Below are positions 31,841 through 43,145 of a stretch of DNA of 64,000 nt, piece by piece. This DNA is from Pyrrhosoma nymphula (Eukaryota > Arthropoda > Insecta > Odonata > Coenagrionidae). The translations under genes were made by a program, and so were the position numbers. The DNA lies in assembly GCA_963573305.1 (NCBI GenBank), contig OY754337.1, forward strand, positions 53,643,164 through 53,707,163, read 5' to 3'. Position 1 is the stretch's first letter. Every line of letters begins with the position of its first letter. Under the pieces are notes generated by a model, which searched no databases, was not told where the DNA came from, and worked only from the letters and a program-made list of their open reading frames with translations.

Positions 31841-34800
31841 ATGCTTTCATTTAGTTACAACATATCTGTGTGCACTGTGAAATGTTGTGTCTGTAAGATC
31901 TATTCTGTTAAAATATTTTTATTATTTCATCAAATTTTTATTAGATCGGTAGAATCAGAATCATCATCAGAAGATACAAGGGAAAGGAGGGAGAAGAAGA
32001 AGAAAAAGAGGAAGAGGAGGAGGAAAACATTGGTAAAAATAGGAACTTGGAACGTAAGGACCATGATGAGGGCCGGGAAGCTTGAAAATATTAAGCAGGA
32101 AATGGAAAAAGGAAAAATAGATGCTTTGGGATTGTGCGAGGTTAGATGGAAGGATAGCGGGGACTATTGGAGTGATAACTACAGGGTGATCTATACTGGG
32201 GGAGATGAGAGTCAACGGGGGGTAGGCATGGTACTGAACACAAAGTTGGGACTGAGGGTGGTAAACATTGAACAGGTGAACGACAGGATACTAGTGGTAG
32301 AAATAAAAGCACGCCCGACGAATTTCGTACTGGTCCAGGTATACATGCCTACGAGCAACCATAGGGAGGAAGAGGTGGAAGAGGTGTACGAGCAAGTAGA
32401 AGAAATAATTAGAGAAGTGCCGGGGAAGAAAAACCTGATAGTGATGGGTGACTGGAATGCAGTGGTGGGAGAAGGGAGGGACGGATTAGAAGTGGGAGGG
32501 TTTGGGCTAGGAAGAAGAAATGATCGCGGGGAAAAGGCAGTTGAATTTTGTAGAAGAAATAAATTAGTAGTGACAAACACTTGGTTTAAACATCACCCCA
32601 GGCGTAGGTACACATGGAAAATTCCGGGTGACACTGGGAGATACCAAATTGATTATATAATGGTGAGGCAGAGATTTAGGAACAGTGTAAAAAACTCTCG
32701 TAGCTATCCAGGGGCGGATGCGGACTCGGATCATAACTTGGTGATGATGAAGTGTGAAGTTAGATTCAAAAGGCTTTGTAAAGGTAGGAAGATAAAGAGG
32801 TGGAACCTTGAAGCATTGAAAGGGTTGAAAAAGAGGGAATACCAAGAGCTAGTAGAAAAGAACATAGGTGAAGAGAAGCGGAGGGGAACCATAGAGAAGA
32901 GATGGGAGGTTATAAAAACAGGCATCGCAAGAGCGGCAGAGAAAACAATAGGAACGGTGGAAAAGAAGAGGGTTAAGAAGCAGTGGGTTACAGAAGAAAT
33001 GATAAAGAAAATGGAGGAGAGAAGGATATGGAAAAACGTGAACACCGACGTAGGGAAGAGGAAGTACAAGGAATTGAATAATAAACTCAGGCGAGTGACC
33101 AATCGGGCAAAAGAAAACTGGTGGAAGGGACAATGTGAGCAAATGGAAAAGATGCAGGAGGAGGGGGAAGTGGGCGCTTTGTACGCCAAGGTGAAAATGT
33201 TATCGGGTGGTAAGAGAGGTCAAGCGATACCAAAGGTTAAGGACAAAACAGGAAAGATATTAATCGAACAGGAAGATATCCAAGAAAGGTGGAGAGAATA
33301 CGTAGAGGAGCTATATGACAGCGAGAATAGACCCCTTAGCCTAGATCTAGAGGACGAAGGAACAATAGATAAAGATAACCTCGGACCAGAGTTACTTGAG
33401 AGTGAAATAGAGAGGGCATTAAGAGAGATGAAGGGTAGAAAAGCCGTGGGAACCGATAACCTACCTTCGGAGCTACTGAAGAATCTAGGTAGTAGGGGGA
33501 GAAAATCGTTTTTCGAACTTATTCGCAGGATCTACGAGGAAGGAGTATGGCCAGAGGATTTCGTGAAAACAGTATTAATACCTATCCCGAAGAAGAAGAA
33601 AGCGTCAGAATGCGAGGAGTATAGAACAATCAGTTTAATTTCGCACGCAGCAAAAGTGTTGCTTAGAATACTAAATAGAAGGTTGGAGAGCAGAGCAAAG
33701 TGCTATTTAGGCGATGACCAATTTGGGTTTAGGAAGGGGAGGGGAACCAGAGATGCGATTGCGGTAATGAGGACACTTATAGATAGAAACATAGAGCATA
33801 ATCAGGATGTTTTCGCTTGTTTTGTAGATTTCGAAAAGGCGTTTGACAGAGTAAACTGGGAGAAACTAATGCAGATACTGGGGAAAATAGGAATAGATTG
33901 GCGTGATAGGAGACTCATCCGAAACTTATATATTGGGCAGAGGGCTCAGGTAAGGGTAGCGGACGGTGAATCAGGGTGGGCAGTTATAGGTCGCGGGGTG
34001 CGGCAAGGGTGCCCGTTGTCGCCTTTACTTTTCAACATCTATGCTGAGGAAATGGTAAGAGAGGCATGGGATGAGCTAGACGTGGGAATGAAAGTAGGAG
34101 GCCAGTGGATAAAGTCGGTTAGATTCGCAGACGACCAGGCGTTGGTGAGTCGGTCATCGAAAGGACTTCAAACTTTAGTAGATGCACTGGAAAAGCAGTG
34201 TGAGAAATACGGAATGAAGATAAATAATAGGAAAACAAAAGTAATGAGATTCTCTAGGACAAAGAAAGCGAAGCTGTTGATAAGAGTAGGAAGTCACAAA
34301 CTGGAGCAAGTAGAACAATTTAATTACTTGGGTAGTACGCTAGAAGAAAGAGGACATAGTAGCAAAGACATTAGGAGGAGAATAGCGCTAGCGAAGGAAG
34401 CGTTCAATAATAGAAGGGAGCTGATGACGGGGACCTTAAGTAAGGATGTAAAAAAGAGGCTAGTAAAGAGCTTGATATGGAGTGTGGCGTTGTATGGGGC
34501 GGAAACGTGGACCTTGAGAAAGGAAGACGAAAATAGGCTGAAGGCTTTTGATATGTGGGTGTGGAGGAGGATGGAGAAGGTGCGTTGGAAGGAAAGGAAG
34601 ACAAATGAAGAAGTGCTTGACATGGTGGGCGAGGAGAGGAAACTTATAGATGAGATTAGGGGAAGGCAGGGTAGGTGGCTGGAAGGGGTAATGGGGGACG
34701 ATGGTTTGCTGAAGATCGTGATAGAGGGAAGGATGTTGGGTAAGCGGGGAAGGGGAAGGAAGAGAATCGGTTTTATGGACGGGATGAAGAACGGTAGGAC

Positions 34801-34855
34801 TTATGCTGAGATGAAGAAAGAAATACAAGAGGTAGAAAGGGCACAGCACGTGTAA
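31841..34855 (+). CDS. RTE-type endonuclease/reverse transcriptase polyprotein
   Basis: The frame is 1004 codons from the first ATG. Residues 1-36 look like read-through of AT-rich flank, so the true start is probably internal, just before the basic tract (KKKKKRKRRRK, residues 52-62). The apurinic-type endonuclease domain (about 64-310) keeps its catalytic set: TWNVRT (69-73), LCEVRW (98-103), GDWNAV (203-208), IDYIMV (270-275) and SDHN (296-299). The reverse transcriptase (about 560-830) keeps QFGFRKGRGT, FVDFEKAFD (661-669), RQGCPLSPLLFNIY and FADD (762-765). The C-terminal region (ETWTLRKEDENRLKAFDMW to the end) is the RTE tail, with basic GKRGRGRKR near 967-975. The protein would nick target DNA and copy its own RNA there. 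There are no stops or frameshifts, so activity or recent insertion is plausible. Confidence 0.85.
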   Translation: MLSFSYNISVCTVKCCVCKIYSVKIFLLFHQIFIRSVESESSSEDTRERREKKKKKRKRRRKTLVKIGTWNVRTMMRAGKLENIKQEMEKGKIDALGLCEVRWKDSGDYWSDNYRVIYTGGDESQRGVGMVLNTKLGLRVVNIEQVNDRILVVEIKARPTNFVLVQVYMPTSNHREEEVEEVYEQVEEIIREVPGKKNLIVMGDWNAVVGEGRDGLEVGGFGLGRRNDRGEKAVEFCRRNKLVVTNTWFKHHPRRRYTWKIPGDTGRYQIDYIMVRQRFRNSVKNSRSYPGADADSDHNLVMMKCEVRFKRLCKGRKIKRWNLEALKGLKKREYQELVEKNIGEEKRRGTIEKRWEVIKTGIARAAEKTIGTVEKKRVKKQWVTEEMIKKMEERRIWKNVNTDVGKRKYKELNNKLRRVTNRAKENWWKGQCEQMEKMQEEGEVGALYAKVKMLSGGKRGQAIPKVKDKTGKILIEQEDIQERWREYVEELYDSENRPLSLDLEDEGTIDKDNLGPELLESEIERALREMKGRKAVGTDNLPSELLKNLGSRGRKSFFELIRRIYEEGVWPEDFVKTVLIPIPKKKKASECEEYRTISLISHAAKVLLRILNRRLESRAKCYLGDDQFGFRKGRGTRDAIAVMRTLIDRNIEHNQDVFACFVDFEKAFDRVNWEKLMQILGKIGIDWRDRRLIRNLYIGQRAQVRVADGESGWAVIGRGVRQGCPLSPLLFNIYAEEMVREAWDELDVGMKVGGQWIKSVRFADDQALVSRSSKGLQTLVDALEKQCEKYGMKINNRKTKVMRFSRTKKAKLLIRVGSHKLEQVEQFNYLGSTLEERGHSSKDIRRRIALAKEAFNNRRELMTGTLSKDVKKRLVKSLIWSVALYGAETWTLRKEDENRLKAFDMWVWRRMEKVRWKERKTNEEVLDMVGEERKLIDEIRGRQGRWLEGVMGDDGLLKIVIEGRMLGKRGRGRKRIGFMDGMKNGRTYAEMKKEIQEVERAQHV

Positions 34856-34930
34856 GAGTTCGTTGGATATTCTCTGACTTTCATCACAACCTACCTCTAA
34901 CCGGTAGATTACTGTAATGAATGAATATGC
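31940..34930 (+). mobile_element. RTE/BovB-like non-LTR retrotransposon, apparently intact in coding sequence
   Basis: Composition switches near 31940 from AT-rich flank to a strongly purine-biased plus strand that continues to the stop codon at 34855. A short 3' UTR follows (about 34856-34930), containing 'ctaaccggtagattactg' and ending in a TAATGAATGAAT-like simple sequence. This matches RTE architecture: one long frame, short UTRs, a microsatellite-like tail. No obvious target duplication was found, and the 5' boundary is inferred from composition. Decayed relatives occur at 15.9, 19.6, 35.4 and 57.9 kb. Confidence 0.75.
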
Positions 34931-35379
34931 TACTGTAGACCGCATACAACATAAATACCGAGTTCCAATTTTTTGTTCCTTCCGTTCTTTTATCCCATTG
35001 CTACATCTTTTCTCGCGCACCTCGCTACTGATGAAAAGCAGATAGAGCAAGTTATTCGTGAAGCAGTGTTTTCGTTCGCGAGGGCAGGGTCGTGACACTA
35101 TTCTGAAAAGTCACGAGCAGAGAACAAGCCTTCCGTCGAGCCGTGTTCGAGTACTTGTACGTGGGTATTCAAAAGAAACCGCATTATCACCAATGCTTTG
35201 TTTCTCATCTCGTTTATTTCTTTGTTTTTTTTTCTAGCGCATTCTAATCTAATTTTAAGAATTCATCCTAAACTTTCTCTTTAAGTAAGTTTGAATATCA
35301 GTCAACTTACCCCTGATGCAATCCTTACAGACATACCCTATGTGATAAATTATAAACTTTCGTGAACTTTTGTAAAACT
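34931..35379. other. 3' flank of the RTE element
   Basis: No coding block was recognised. The minus-strand open frame 34460-35098 is an antisense shadow of the purine-rich RTE coding sequence. Confidence 0.5.
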
Positions 35380-35860
35380 CTCCCGAGTGTGATGTACGGC
35401 TGATCATCTGTAGTCATCAATCCAAAAATTGGTTTGCTGCAGCTCTCCACTCTACTCTCCAACTAGCCAACCGCTTCATTCCTACGTAATTATTTACTTT
35501 GACGTCCTTCATAAATTTCCTTATGGATTCCAATCTTAGTCTTCCTCTGCAATTCTTGCCATTCATTTTTCCTTCCAATATTGTTTTCATTGTACTGTTT
35601 GGTCGCAAAATATGTCCAGTAAATTTGTATCTCCTCCTTTGTAGAGTGTTCATTATGCTTTTTTTCTCTCCAACTCTTCGTAGGAATTCTTCATTAGTGA
35701 TTCTCTACGTCTATTTGATCTTCATCATTCTTCGGCAGTATCTACATTACATCCAATCCCTTTTGCTATGCAGCTATTACTCTCAAGACACCACCGCCAT
35801 ATAAGTGCATATAGAGTTCATAAGGGCATGCTCAAAATGTATGCTTCATAAACAAGGGAA
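35380..35860 (-). pseudogene. RTE-type retrotransposon C-terminal relic
   Basis: The minus-strand frame 35653-35417 reads RRRYKFTGHILRPNS, MKTILEGKMNGKN, CRGRLRLESIRKFMKDV and MKRLASWRVEWRAAANQ. This is the end of RTE/BovB-type proteins (GH-x-LR, EG-x-x-x-G-x-x-x-RGR, then MK..A..R..WR). Beyond a frameshift, 35654-35850 gives pieces resembling the NEEVL- and LYGAETW-like blocks. It resembles the 19.6-kb relic more than the intact element, suggesting a second RTE lineage. Confidence 0.65.
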
Positions 35861-38800
35861 TATATATATATATGAATATTGTACAAAAAGGTTTGAAGTC
35901 ATCCAGCCTCATGTAATCCGTGTAAACTTTCCATTAATTGAGCTATATGTGAAAGAATCTGTTGATTCATCTTCATATATAAGCAAATTATACGGTGATA
36001 GGCTCTAATTTGTGGATCTTCATTTAGACATGATTAAAAGAAATCTAAAGTATTTCACACAGCGATAATCAGGTTCGATAAAGTGAACGTACTAAAATGT
36101 TCGTTAGTTTGGAACAAACTCATACTTAGAAGGAGATCTCTAATTAGTTTATAAGTGATTAATTTCAAATTTGAGTTGCAACAGCTGGTTATTCCAGTAA
36201 ATTTTGTAATATAAGGAAAAATGTGTGTAAAAATCATTTTAATACAAATTTATATTAATTTCTCAATAAATAAACTCTCTCAGTGATCATTACTACTTCG
36301 GTTTTCAGATGGGCCACTTTCGATATTTTATTCTGTAATTATTTAAAAAAATAACCCCTGCCTGTTTTCTCGAAATACCATAATTTAAGTCATCTGGAAT
36401 TGCAATTTTGTCTTTGGCTTCATTACTTTTTCATATTAAATTTTTACAACTATGTACAAAGTCGTCGTCCAATATATTACGAAAGTAAACTAAGCAGTAA
36501 ATTATTGCATTTATTCATACCCAATTGATGAAATATTTTCTTGACTTTGAAATCGTTAAAGCGAATTATTTTTTAAAAACACTAGTCAACCTTGATGGCG
36601 TCTATTTATTAGTATTTCTGAAGATAGACTTCAAGGGAAATAATCACTAAAAATTACAGATTGACCGAGGTTTGAGGTTCAGACAAAAAGCCCCTTTGAC
36701 ACAATAATCTGAATGCCGACTCAGAAGGCATTGTTTTTTCGGTGCACAATACACTGAGGCATCGGGGCAAATATTCGATTTAATTCAATTCGAATTCTCT
36801 ATTTTGCATGCAATCAATTACTCCCGCCTCCACAGTCTCATTGTGAGTGACTGTAAATAGACGAATCACTTTATTTTGAGGAGACCAGACTGGAAGGCAG
36901 CATCAGAGAAGACACCATTTCATTCGCTTCTCGTACCTTCTCATAGAGTCACCCATTTTCAAAGCTACTACTCCTAAAAACTCCAAGGAAATTATCTTCA
37001 TCATTCGTGCATACTTGCATACAATTCCTTTGATACACTTCCTGCCGGAATATTCAGTGTAATACAGTCCAATTAGTGGTTGAAGTCATACACAATTCGT
37101 TCGCTTTTGTTTCATTCTTCTAATATGTCACCATAAGCATTTGTGCACATTGCCCTATTCTCTATTGCAATCTGGCCTGAAATATAACGCATACGTAAAC
37201 GACATGTTCCTCCTGATAACTCCCATCCAAGCGTGAGGATCATTGATTGAGTAAAAATAAAAAAAATGTGCATCCATCTGAAAATTAAAGTTCCCTGTGT
37301 TTGAGGTGTATGAAATTTGAAATATGAGTATTTTTAACGTGATAATATAGGATGTAGTGAAATGAATTGTACAGGTAAAAAATTCAACTTGTTTCTTAAT
37401 ATTTTGCGAAAATGCTTTATTATTTAACAAATCCTTCTACACAACGATGGAGTTACAGCCGCATACCAACTCTAACTAAATCTGGTTCCACTCGAGTATA
37501 AATTTTACGTGGTAACGTTACAGGAGTAATCATTGTAAAACATCTTCACTTTTTCACTTTCGGTAATGAACGAAGGGTAACATGGAACTCGGGATACCTG
37601 CACAAGACAAGAAAAACGTTTTGGCTACTTTTCACTTTACCGTCGTAAAAATAAAAGCAAAAATACCCACCAATTACGTCGTTCCCTTTCGGTTCAGGAC
37701 GAGTAAAAGAAAGCCGAAATATTACCCTTATCCATTATCACAGTGTTACTAAACCAGAGAATTATACTCCATTCTCGCTTATTCATTACCATTGCATTCA
37801 ATACATATTCTTTCGTTAGCCATCCAACCCTAACCCTCTTTCCTTCAGTTTTTCTGCCAGTACCTCTTAGTTAATCAATTACACCTACACTCAGGGTTTT
37901 ATGCCTGCGCCCATGGCATTATTCCGCCTTTTATGCCTATAAATAGAAACCTAATTATAGTTTATTTCCTTACGATGAGGTCAAGAGTTAATTTCCTTGC
38001 AGCCCACCCTTAGGCAATCACTGCTATTATCTGAACATCTGTGAAGGTAACGTCTATCTAACAGCACAGCCAACTACCGAATAAAAAACCGCATAATACA
38101 TAATTTCGTTTGATTTTCGATTTAATTACTGAGAATTTTGTCATGTATAACTATATTTTTGTGCCATTAATATTACGATATTTACTTCATACTTTTTACA
38201 GACGGTGAGATTAAAATATAACATTGGAATGTGCATTCCATTATGACTAGGGGAATATTTCTCCCAAACTACCTTAAGGTCCCTTTTCAGCATGATCTCC
38301 CTGGAATGGGGAAAGCTTTTAAGGGTGGTGGTTGCGTGATTTATTTTTATGTTTTAGGAAGTTAGGTGCAAAGGTATTCATTAATTTTTGCTCTTGTTTT
38401 TCCTCTTCCAGATTTTTTAAAACTAAAGTGGTCTAACGTGTATTATGTGTAATTTTTATTTGTTTATTGTTATTTATACTGTACGGTTCCATCTCAATCT
38501 CTTCATCGATATATGGCGTGAATTAACCTGCTCTTTTTATCGTAAAAAAAGACCCTCGTCAAACCTACGTTCGCTATCTATCCTCATGTAAGTGGTAGGT
38601 GCCAATTGATGAAATGATAATTCCAGAATCTATCGACGATTAGAAAGTGTGAAATTCGACAGTATTTGGAGAATCGGAAAGCTCTGTCGGAAGGTACTGA
38701 CATCTGCAAAATGGATGGACGAAACGTCAGCGTCGCATTTCACGTGACCGCACGGGTTGAGGGAAATATTTAGCGTTTTCGTAGACTGATGAAAGAAATA

Positions 38801-39080
38801 ACTTCCAGTCCTGGTACTTGGAACCTAAACACCATTGCATAACTATTTGACTACTTTACACCAACACCCCATCCTCATGCTTACATCGCGTATTTCCTAC
38901 ATATCTATGGTTTCTAATGACCGTAAAATATTTGTAAACATTTTTTGTTTAAACTATTGGCTTCATAACTCCAAAATGAGGGCGATTCGTTAATCACCAT
39001 CCAAGTACTATTTGCCGGCTAACTTTCGTCACAATTCTACTTCCCTTGCAAATGTATTTAAATAATGGATAAACTGTAGT
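35861..39080. other. AT-rich non-coding stretch
   Basis: Several short frames (for example 37155-37430 minus) lack domains. No repeats with clear boundaries were recognised. A short (AT)n tract lies at 35861-35875. Confidence 0.35.
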
Positions 39081-39306
39081 CTACTACTACAAATGATTAA
39101 CTTCTGAGTGCCACGATGGAAACACCGGTTCCCGATCAGTAACCGAAGTTAAGCATCGTTGGGCTCGGCTCGAGTTTGGAGGGGTGATCCTCCGATTCGT
39201 CCGAGTGCTGTTGCCCCTGTCTGTACGTGGCACCCAGTAATTGCGAAATGACCTTAGCCGTCGAAACACGTAAAACAAAAATACTACTACTACAATTAAC
39301 CTCTGA
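39081..39306 (+). mobile_element. 5S rRNA-derived SINE with target-site duplication
   Basis: The head (39108-39232) is 5S-like. GTGCCAC at the start pairs with GTGGCAC at the end as in helix I. The internal promoter has ACCGAAGTTAAGCATCG (box A region) and TTGGAGGGGTGATCCTCCG (box C region). A short body follows (39233-39283), including 'agccgtcgaaacacgtaaaa'. Flanking copies of CTACTACTACAA plus TTAACTTCTGA (39081-39107) and TTAACCTCTGA (39284-39306) form a target duplication of about 23 bp, allowing for a 4-base indel. SINEs with 5S heads are known as the SINE3 type. The 5S loop sequence is too diverged for a functional gene. Confidence 0.65.
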
Positions 39307-39960
39307 TCTATTGTGGGGAGCAGGCACTGAACATTTGCAGTTCTTATTAATAGACGTGCTATTGTATTTAGCAAATAGGAGGGCCCTTCGAATGTTTTCA
39401 AAAAGAAAGAGAGATGTAACTTCGAACTGGCTAGGCTACACCTCGAGTACGCCACGAACATTCGGGGATCTGCTCTGAAAGACTTAATCCGCAAGCTACT
39501 CCAAGTACTGAGAAAAGCCGCAAGTTTTGTTTAAAACTGGTACGAGCGAACAGGGTTGCGTGTGACACAGCAGATGGAGAGACTAAGTTGGGAACCGCTA
39601 GAGACTCAGAGACTACACATCATGCTGAGATTAATTGAAAACTTAAGTTTGCGTGGGTCTCTTGGAGTAATATAATACGTTATTTTCTCCAAACTACGCA
39701 TCTAGAACTAAGAGTAACGACAAAATAAGGGATATAAGGTGTCGAGCATTGGATACAAAATATTTCTCCTTTCCACGCACCATGGAAGAGAAGATCAAAA
39801 ATAGATCTAGACCCAAAAAACATTTCATTTTTCGTCCTTTACCATTTCCTGTTCCTTTTCCTAATTCCCTCTTTTATTCATAGCAGCTGTATTATCACCT
39901 CCTGCCACACACCCTTGTGCGGGTACTCGCTGAGTAGTATGAAGAGGTATAACGATTCTT
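39307..39960 (+). pseudogene. CR1/Jockey-like LINE 3'-end relic
   Basis: From about 39390 a frame gives ERCNFELARLHLEYATNI, then LRKAASFV, a stop, NWYERTGLRVTQQ and LSWEPLETQRLHIMLRL. These match ERCYFALVRPHLEYAASI, IQRKAARFVKNCYGRTD and LGCEPLESRRQRARLRL of the LINE at 17.1-18.0 kb. The 3' UTR block 'cctgccacacaccctt...gtagtatgaagagg' (about 39900-39945) matches as well. An in-frame stop and indels make it non-functional. Confidence 0.7.
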
Positions 39961-42343
39961 GGAAACAATAGAGTGGTTGCTAAAATGATTTTTTAACTAT
40001 CCAGCAATCTCGTTATATACATGGCGAGACTTCATATAACGCCTCTTATCGATGCATGCCATCTCATTACACTCCCAGAGAACTGCTACTTGAAGGAAGT
40101 TACTTTTCTGGCAAATGAAAAATAGCGCCGATAATTATCTTATCAATGACTCAGTGCTATCAGCCATTTCTCACGTATGTACTGATTGACTCCCAGCAAT
40201 TTCAAGGTGAATTATACGGAGAGAGAATATTTGTATATTGAACACATTCCTTGTGATATCACTCAAGCAATTTTCTAATGGTCATTACTCTTTGGCAATA
40301 GAAGGCTCTTTACAAGTAGCGCGGAGAACCCTGATACTTAATATTTTTTTCAGCGTCTCTCTTCCCAATATAAGTGACGTGCGTATGATCAACTAGTAGT
40401 AAAATAATACTAGTAACCTAGTGGCAGAACAATAAGACCGGGAATTCTTTTTCTCGGTAGGAAGTGGTCCAAAGTTGCGAAAAACACGTTCTTATCAACC
40501 AACGGACCTTTTTTTGTTATATCGGGTTTTAATGGTCTATTTTTTATTATTTTCTTCAGTTGGTTTTGATTTTTATGTGCTTCGTTGGCTTTTGATGCTT
40601 TCCTTGACAAAAATTTTGATTTATAGTTCCTATATTCCAAAGAGATAATGTTTACTATATTTGCACATAACTTTTGACTTTATGCCACTATACACACACT
40701 GTTTTTGACGTTCAGTACGCCTGAAACATTGTTGCTCACTACTTTGGTTGACAATATTTGATAACGTTGATAACTGGTTTTCCTTTCAGCTTACCGCGTT
40801 ATTCTTCCGCGAGTTTAAAATAAAAACTCGCGGAATAAGAATATGGATCCCTCCCCTACACATTTATTGTAATCCCATCAAAGTCTCCCACCACGCTTAA
40901 TAAAAATAAATTTCATTCGTGCACATTAAACTTACAAGCCAAAGTTAAGGATAGCTCAAAGGTCGATGAAATATTTAGGTTGAAAGTAATTTTTATTCAG
41001 CTTCCCAGTTCCAAAATCCCATGTGTACATTAGTTTCCCCGCCAATATTCACTCTTAAATAGGTATCCGATGAATAACGGTAACGAATACGCTCCATGGT
41101 CACGCATAAATATATAACGCTACGAACCCCATTTAACATCATACTCTGGTGTTCTCCTGGTATATCAGATTCCCCTTGGGTCTACGTTCGGGCCGACCTT
41201 TCTACGCTCGACCTTACGACCAGTACTCCAGACCTCATTTCAATCATTCACTTGTTTTGCCGATTAATGCTTCACCGTTGAAAACAAAAAATCTGTCCAT
41301 CGCATATTTTTAATGTAAAAGCTTACCTCCGCACTGACAGCAAACGGCTCTTACATTGATTCTTAGAATATTTATTCTCCAAACTTAGTAATCTTCGACA
41401 TTATTTTGCCACAAAACAATGTAGAATTATTTACAAGTATTTTCAAAAGTTCTAGAACAAATGGAGTAGTACCAATAATGCTTCTCTTGGAAATAAAGTG
41501 TTTATTTATTCCTACATTGTTTTTTTTTAACGCTCAGTTGTTAGTAAATATGTATTCGATTGTGGCAGTCAAGAAGCTCTTTAATTATTGCCAATTTTTA
41601 ATTCTCTTTCCGTTTCCCTTGGCTTAAATGCTTTTTATGCGAGTAATTGTTTCTTAACAGCCCCAAATTTCACTTTTGAATTGCCTTTTTCGTAATCTTT
41701 TGACATATACCACGCAACGATTCGTGTTTAGCAATAAAGTTTAGAATTTGAATTGATTTATCTAACTGACTCATATTGTCATTGTTCTCCTATCAATTAC
41801 ATCCAAAGCGGAATTCATGAAAACGTGATTTCATAAATCTTAACTAAGAGAAGAAAATTTAATTGCACGAAATCTTTGAACATTTATCGAATGTGGATCA
41901 TTTACTTGATTAGGTAGCTTAAAAAAGCTCTGAACGAGCTCTGAGAACAGAAATAAGTGCGATATTTACTGTCCATCCGATCCTTGGATCCCACAACCAA
42001 TCATAGGCAAGCAGGAAAGTCGAGTGTTTCGAGAGAATACATGTGGTGGAGCTGGAATCGTCGACGGAATTTTGGGAAGTGTATTTCGAAAAAAACTGGT
42101 CTTGAGGCTTGCAGAAGTGGATCTTGTTTATAATGTTTTGTAAACAATAAGGTGCACATGCCAAAACAATGTGGCGCGGTTTATTAATGTATCGTAGTTC
42201 AACAAATGCGCGAATAGCGCCACTGCGCACTGAAATTATCATCGCGTAAACACAGGCTCCGAAGTTCCAAAATTGGTTCCGAGTTATCGACGCTGATTTC
42301 AGCGTTGACTTCAGAGCTAACCTACGCGTCCTATAAAACTGTC
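39961..42343. other. Non-coding stretch with one strong hairpin
   Basis: 'attcttccgcgagttt' (about 40801-40816) pairs with 'aaactcgcggaataagaat' (about 40825-40844), giving a stem of about 16 bp. Other short frames have no domain. Confidence 0.4.
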
Positions 42344-42711
42344 TTAAGGTGGTTGAAGCTATTTTTGTTTAAATTCATGGATTTACGTGAAACTTTGCAT
42401 ACATGTCATTATTGTTAATATCTATAGATAAAAGTGAAAAAATTTGCATGTTACCGATTTGGTTTCTTGGAAATGTAATGCAAATTTAGCTCGTAGCCAA
42501 ATGGCACCAATCACCATTACAATATTTAAGTAAAGGTGAAATTTAAAAATATAATTCTTGCATCATTTAAATTTCTACATCTATGGTGATTTTCAACATA
42601 TAAACAGATGTACTTAGGTGAAATGTTTTCCAAGAATTTTTTTTCGACTTACATTGAAAGTTATTAAAATATGCACTCAGTGACTCAAGATAACCGCTCC
42701 TACCACCTTAA
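42344..42711 (+). repeat. GGTGG-ended repeat family B, copy 3, bounded by TTAA
   Basis: TTAA at 42344-42347 and at 42708-42711 bracket a unit starting GGTGGTTGAAGC and ending CTACCACC. Internal blocks 'gtgaaactttgcatac', 'atctatagataaaagtg', 'aacagatgtacttaggtgaaatg' and 'attaaaatatgcactcag' match the other copies. This copy lacks the middle part present in copy 2. The TTAA edges fit piggyBac-type target preference, though the ends are not classical piggyBac termini. Confidence 0.6.
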
Positions 42712-43100
42712 ATCCTTGTCCCACGGTAATTGTTTTCGTTAATTTATTCATAAAATCCGTATTCATGAAACGCGTTCTATGACCGTGCATGCCTCGCTTA
42801 CACACGAGCAGGAAAATTAGATGAAATTTACGCTGATCGGCTGATAAATCTGAAAGAATTTTTTGTTGTGATAACATCTGTGGTGTATTATCAGAACGTA
42901 AAGCAATATGACGAAGAGAGCCCACCTAAGACCTTTGAATATAAGACCTTTACCTATATTTAAGATCTATGTTTCCCACAGTGTCTATTGCCTAAGTATA
43001 GTAAATAATTACAATGAAATTATTAAGCACACACAAATATAAATATAGTTTTAAAAACGCAGGCACACGAAAATAAATTTAAGGACGCTCCCAAAAAAAT
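42712..43100. other. Non-coding stretch
   Basis: AT-rich, with no recognised feature up to the PLE-type motif at 43108. Confidence 0.35.
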
Positions 43101-43145
43101 GTATGGACGTTTCGGTGGTCATGCCAACATCGTCGCCAGCAAGAG
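43101..43145 (-). repeat. PLE-type hammerhead-like motif, isolated and decayed
   Basis: On the minus strand CTGGCGACGATG, a partly paired GTTGG/CCACC stem with a CATGA-like loop, and CGAAACGTCC (ending near 43106) repeat the layout seen at the other loci. Core base A6 is replaced by G, so catalysis is not expected. Confidence 0.4.

Noticed and set aside
31967..35098. Several long minus-strand open frames opposite the RTE coding sequence
   Set aside because: They are explained by the extreme purine bias of the RTE coding strand, which makes antisense stops rare. The translations are Ser/Leu/Phe/Pro-rich and show no domains.
39108..39232. A functional 5S rRNA gene
   Set aside because: Box A and box C regions are recognisable, but the loops are diverged and the unit continues into a SINE-like body between target duplications.
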